Positions 60,081-64,000 of a stretch of 64,000 nt of DNA are shown here, one piece after another. The stretch comes from Mycogone perniciosa (lineage: Eukaryota; Ascomycota; Sordariomycetes; Hypocreales; Hypocreaceae). Positions within the stretch are counted from its first letter, which is position 1. Each line of letters begins with the position of its first letter. Where the stretch lies: assembly GCA_025331125.1 (NCBI GenBank), contig JAOALB010000174.1, positions 1-64,000 on the forward strand, given 5' to 3'. The position numbers were made by a program, and so were the translations under genes. The notes under the pieces were generated by a model. That model saw only the letters and a program-made list of their open reading frames with translations. It made no database searches and was not told the DNA's origin.

Positions 60081-61358
60081 TTATATCGACCCTGGTGGGG
60101 TATTAGACCAAGCATTATAGGCCATCATTGGCTGGTAGGATTGGCATGCCATATTCTGTCTTTTCGAACTGCAAGAAGTGGAAATGATACCATTTGCAGG
60201 AGCTGAAGCATAGTTAGGACCCTGCTGGTTGTAGCATCTGGTCGCGCCACAGGAGGAGGAGTAGCAGGACTTTTGATAGACATAGCCTGCACCGATAAAG
60301 TTCTGCATCCACATCTGCCCGACCTCGTCTTCGGCCTTGATATTGCAGCCAACCGTGTAGCTTTGGGTAATTGTCTGGGAAATGGTGAATGTAAATTGGG
60401 AACTAAATCCACCCTCAACAGACGCCCAGCCCCAGCCAAAGGACTCGGAAAATCCCAGGCTGAAACCAACAGTAAAAGACTGGGAAGCACCACCTGAGTT
60501 AAGGCCAGTCCATTGGCATCCGCTAACTGGTAGCCAGTTTCCCCATTGCGACCAAGGGCCCTCTGACCAGTAAGAATTATAGCCGAATGACATACAACTG
60601 TACTGACGCTCTTGTAGCGCAGAGTCATGTGGTACTGGAGTGATACTTGATGTATCGATAATTGTATGATGGTCGTCGTGGTAAATGAACTTTGGAAGTG
60701 TCTTGTTGTGTAAGACTGCTTCTTGTAAGCTGCTGGTGTTGTATATATCGAGAGTCATTTGCTTGATAACAGATTCTTTATCGCTCCAGTCAACACCAGG
60801 ACCAACTTTCATATTCCGTTTTGCAAGGGAATCATGATCATGCATTTCAGGCTCATGCTCAACGCAAGGCTCAAACCTGTTCGCACACCCCTTTTCCCCA
60901 TACACAGTAAGGGTAAGGTTATGGAACCCGCCTTGGGAGTTGACGTATTCCCCAATCAGAATAGATCGGTCTAGAGTGTGGTTTGCGACAATCAGCAGCT
61001 CACTGACCAGCCGGCTCCAAACAGCAGCATCTGAGGAGTTAGGGCGGCGGTAGCCCGAAGAGTAGTCCAGCGATAGTGTGTAAGTGTTGGAGCCAATGGA
61101 TAGAGGGCTTGCATCCGTGTGGCCACGGGAAGTTGTGACTTTTTTTGGAACAATTTCATCCAGCTTCGCTCCAAAATATTGCGAGATCTCCGAAAAGTCC
61201 GCATCGTTCCATAACCCAATGCAACCACAGTTCTGCTTGGTAAGCAATTTGTTGATATGCAATTTGCTTAGACTGTTCTTTCCATAAAAGAATTCAGGTG
61301 TCGCTAAAGCTGTTGTTGCAGCCAGGCCAAATAGCCAAAGGGATTGGTATTGAACCAT
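60081..61358 (-). CDS. Secreted protein of unknown function, signal peptide and beta-rich Cys-containing C-terminal domain
   Basis: A single 425-codon exon. Residues 1-19 form a signal peptide (hydrophobic SLWLFGLAATTALA). Residues 20-180 contain a Cys pair at 44/46, several N-glycosylation sequons and Cys158/165. Lys180-Arg181 is a possible Kex2 processing site. From about residue 255 a Trp/Gly-rich domain follows (YWSEGPWSQWGNW), then strands of alternating polar and hydrophobic residues (FTVGFSLGFSESFGWGWASVEGGF; FTFTISQTITQSYTVG). A C-terminal cluster of Cys sits between 365 and 405. The strand pattern suggests a beta-sandwich or beta-barrel fold; I do not recognise the family and assign no function. 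A 50-nt intron in the 5' leader (61374-61423, GTAAGT...TTTCTAG) is likely. Confidence 0.8.
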   Translation of the reverse strand: MVQYQSLWLFGLAATTALATPEFFYGKNSLSKLHINKLLTKQNCGCIGLWNDADFSEISQYFGAKLDEIVPKKVTTSRGHTDASPLSIGSNTYTLSLDYSSGYRRPNSSDAAVWSRLVSELLIVANHTLDRSILIGEYVNSQGGFHNLTLTVYGEKGCANRFEPCVEHEPEMHDHDSLAKRNMKVGPGVDWSDKESVIKQMTLDIYNTSSLQEAVLHNKTLPKFIYHDDHHTIIDTSSITPVPHDSALQERQYSCMSFGYNSYWSEGPWSQWGNWLPVSGCQWTGLNSGGASQSFTVGFSLGFSESFGWGWASVEGGFSSQFTFTISQTITQSYTVGCNIKAEDEVGQMWMQNFIGAGYVYQKSCYSSSCGATRCYNQQGPNYASAPANGIISTSCSSKRQNMACQSYQPMMAYNAWSNTPPGSI

Positions 61359-62064
61359 AATGGGAATCTCGGGCTAGAAATATCATATTAGTAAAAGACC
61401 CTGATATATAGAAGAATACTTACTTGTAAGAGTTGAAGATGAGGATAATACTTTCAATACTAAAGCTTTGAATTTGAATGTAATGAATATGTAGAAATAA
61501 AGTCTATTATATATCTATCGTAAAGATAATGCGCTTAGATAGCTTGGGGTTTGTAACTGTCAGTATTAATAAATCCATAATCAGTTAGTTGTGAGTTATA
61601 CTATAATATTACATGTAACATAAAGCTAAATCTATCGAAACTTAGTGCATAATTATAACCGTAATCTTATATCTTTAAACTGATTACTATACAATGTTGC
61701 CCGAAATGTAAACTATATTTCTGGGTTCTCGGCATAGGCTTGCCGGCCTTTTGTAGATCCTCCAGGTCTTCGGCATAAATATGCCGACTAGTGCGTAGAT
61801 ACCGCCAAAGTGTACTCCGTACTCATATAAGGTATCAAGCATACAGTAGCACGGCAATTAGTGCTATAACGTCTCAACCAGGGAATAATAGTCGATAAAG
61901 AACTTCTACCTATAGCGAACATAATGTGATAAGAATATAATTGACTTGTAAGGGTATTATAGTCGGAAAGTACGGTATGGGTAATGAAGTGAAGAGAAAC
62001 AGGTCAGTGATTGGAATGTATCTGTGGGCACCGGTACAGGTACTGATAATATATCCTAAAGGGA
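61359..62064. other. Upstream region of the secreted-protein gene, no further gene
   Basis: Includes the likely leader intron 61374-61423. The rest is AT-rich, with another gtactccgtac motif at 61812. Confidence 0.45.
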
Positions 62065-62250
62065 TCAAATGGCATGAGGGAGATACTCCTCCGCATCCCA
62101 AGTCCCTATACTATGGCCCGCCTTCTCATGCTCCAAGGCTTGGACATACTCATCCCAGCGCTGCTGTGTGAAGAAATACCCCGGATCAACCATCTCAAAA
62201 CCGTGCTGCTGCGCTAACTTCTCTGTCACCCCGCCACGGATCGGCGTATG
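62065..62250 (-). pseudogene. Fragment of a T2-family L-asparaginase / isoaspartyl peptidase
   Basis: Minus-strand frame of about 55 codons ending at TGA 62065-62067. It contains EKLAQQHGFEMVDPGYFFT, then QRWDEYVQALE, and finally GTWDAEEYLPHA. In fungal N-terminal-nucleophile asparaginases these blocks come just before the autocleavage Gly-Thr. Here the frame ends exactly where the catalytic GTVGAV would begin, and an in-frame TGA lies just upstream. No other exon was found. The fragment cannot be active. Confidence 0.65.
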
Positions 62251-62399
62251 TCACTGCGCAGCCGGCACACCAACATCCACAAGACTTGCTGGGATTACAG
62301 ATAAGAGTAGTGGTTCCAATCGTTTTTTTTTCTTGATTGGCCTATATAGACGTGGCTCTTTATAGAGATACTACTATACCCTACAAGGATCAAATAACC

Positions 62400-63145
62400 A
62401 GCTTCCCTCCTATATCTACAGGTACCCCTACTTTTAGGTGCCTACTTACAGTAAAAATTACTAAATCTTAACTAGCTATTAAAAAAACACTTTTAAATTC
62501 CCCCTTTACCTTTCCTAGGCCCTTTGAGTAAAATAGTAAGCGCCTTTATCCTTTTAAACGCTTAACCTACTTGAACTATTATTGCCACTAAACTGGCAAT
62601 AAACCTTTAAAATTAAAAAGAGACTACTTTAACTCTTTTAAATATTGCAAATTTATTTATAGTACCTATTATATTTAAAAAGCATTTAATTAAAGAAGTC
62701 TACTTTAAAAACGCTAAAGCTTTGAAAATTAACCTTCTTAATAAAAGCTTTAAATTTCAATTCAAAAGAATAGCTAGTTTATATAAACCCTTTAATATAT
62801 ATCTTTATAGTTATTTAATAAAATAATATATAAAAGAAAAACCAATTAAATATATTTATAAAGAAATACTTTTAAATACTTTTATAGGTATTAATATTTA
62901 TTTTATTATATTTAAAGGAAAATATTATAAAACTATTATTTTATAAATTATAAAAGCCTTTTAAAAATCTTTTATTAATTTTATTACTATTTAAAATTAT
63001 AAGTTAAAAGGCATTTCAACTTTTAAGGAATTAAATATTAATAATAATAATATTTAATATTTTAAAGCTATAAAAAAATAAACTTTTATTAATTTATTTA
63101 ACTTTATAAACTTTACTTTATTAAATAAAAACTTTATAATATTTA
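62400..63145 (+). repeat. Decayed transposable element beginning with the repeat shared with 10489
   Basis: 62400-62486 matches 10489-10576. Beyond it the DNA is strongly AT-rich and lacks any frame, as expected of RIP-degraded repeats. The LTR of element D interrupts it at 63146. Confidence 0.55.
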
Positions 63146-64000
63146 TATAATAATCTAGGTTATTTTTTAAAGGATAAACTAAAGTTTATAGGTTTATATT
63201 AGTAAAGAGGTTAAAAATAAATACTAAGTAGGGTAATAAAGTTATAATTCTATAAAATAGGTGGTTTTAGTAAATATAATTATTAATAACTATTTAAATA
63301 ACTATATTAAATAAATAATAAACTAGTTATATATATATAAAGGAGATTTATATATAATTACTAATATTTTAGTAAATATTATTGTAATTACTATAATAAT
63401 GCAGTAATTAAGTAGTTAATTAATTAATATAACTAATATTCTTTTATACCTTTATAACTTAATTTTTAATATAATTAAAGTATAATATAATATCCCCCTT
63501 TTATTGGTTTTATCTTTAAAACCCATTTAATTTCTTCCCTTTTTTTATATATAATATTATTTTTTTAAGTATTTATTATATTTAATAATCTATAGTTTAC
63601 TTATATTAAATTAACGTTAAATTACTATAAACTTATAGATTTAATTAATATTAATGGTTTTAATATTATACTTCATTTTTATTATCTTTTTTATACCTTA
63701 AAGTATTATATAAGCAATTACCTTTTGAAATATAATGAATATATTTATATTAGTTATTTATATAATAATATAAATATTGCGTTAAACTTTTATATATTTC
63801 TTTTAAGTTTTTTTTTAATATTATAATTAAAGCTATTTTTTACTATTAAATATTCTTTTTAAATTATAATATTTTAATTTTATTAAAATACTAATAAAAA
63901 AACTTTTATTACTTTATTATAAAGCTTTTTATAAGGTTTAAGTGGAAATAAATAAAGCTTTAAATTATTTAAAGTATTTTGATTATTAAAAATAATAGCT
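63146..64000 (-). mobile_element. LTR retrotransposon D, 3' LTR and start of interior, truncated by the window end
   Basis: 63146-63487 aligns with the left LTR of element C (taatctaggtt for taatccgggtt; agaggttaaaaataaatactaag; ggtggttttagtaaat) with heavy transition mutation. The polypurine tract complement (tatccccctttt) follows at 63491, so the element runs on the minus strand and continues to the right of the window. The remaining 500 bp are AT-rich without a usable frame. The other LTR and target duplication are not in view. Confidence 0.75.

Noticed and set aside
1..64000. tRNA or rRNA genes
   Set aside because: No clover-leaf with conserved A/B boxes and no rRNA-like segment was noticed on reading. 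A covariance-model scan was not possible.

Overview
The window is a piece of a filamentous ascomycete chromosome, most likely from a Eurotiomycete (Aspergillus/Penicillium type). Three things point there: short GT-AG introns of 50-90 nt in almost every gene; fungal families (highly reducing polyketide synthase, multimodular NRPS, GPR1/FUN34/YaaH acetate transporter, cyanamide hydratase); and long AT-rich tracts where LTR retrotransposons carry the C-to-T/G-to-A scars of repeat-induced point mutation (RIP). Assignments come from reading translations and splice sites by eye; no database search was made.

Layout. 0-11.7 kb is a loose gene zone. It holds a cell-wall-type protein, an alpha/beta hydrolase with one internal stop, an intact two-exon 2-oxoglutarate/Fe(II) oxygenase, the C-terminal relic of a class V chitinase, a four-exon ATP-grasp/methyltransferase fusion, and a protein fragment cut by AT-rich DNA. 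11.9-35.06 kb is one compound insertion of three nested Ty3/gypsy chromoviruses of about 7.7 kb each. A (TSD gaaag) contains B (TSD gctac), which contains C (TSD taaac, reverse orientation). All three target-site duplications are intact, so the order of insertion can be read directly. Each element carries, antisense between pol and the 3' LTR, remains of a separate coiled-coil protein gene. 35-42.5 kb holds a six-exon acetate-transporter gene, a three-exon cyanamide hydratase gene and a 527-bp element with terminal inverted repeats. 42.5-59.1 kb is a head-to-head pair of megasynthases: a decayed NRPS on the minus strand and a decayed highly reducing PKS on the plus strand, sharing a 0.8-kb upstream region. 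60-62.3 kb has a secreted protein of unknown function and a fragment of a T2-family asparaginase. 62.4-64 kb is another RIP-degraded region with a further LTR running off the window.

How it fits together. The window looks like a subtelomeric or accessory region in decay. The NRPS (truncated C-A-T-C-A-T-C) and PKS (KS-AT-DH-MT-ER-KR-ACP) look like the core of a lipopeptide-type cluster, but both carry several independent lesions, so the cluster is probably a fossil here. The NRPS/PKS and the retrotransposons decayed differently: the megasynthases show indels, a deletion, stops and an inverted duplication at normal base composition, while the retroelements show the massive transition bias of RIP. 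Intact splicing and catalytic residues in the oxygenase, ATP-grasp/methyltransferase, transporter, cyanamide hydratase and secreted protein suggest these are live genes.
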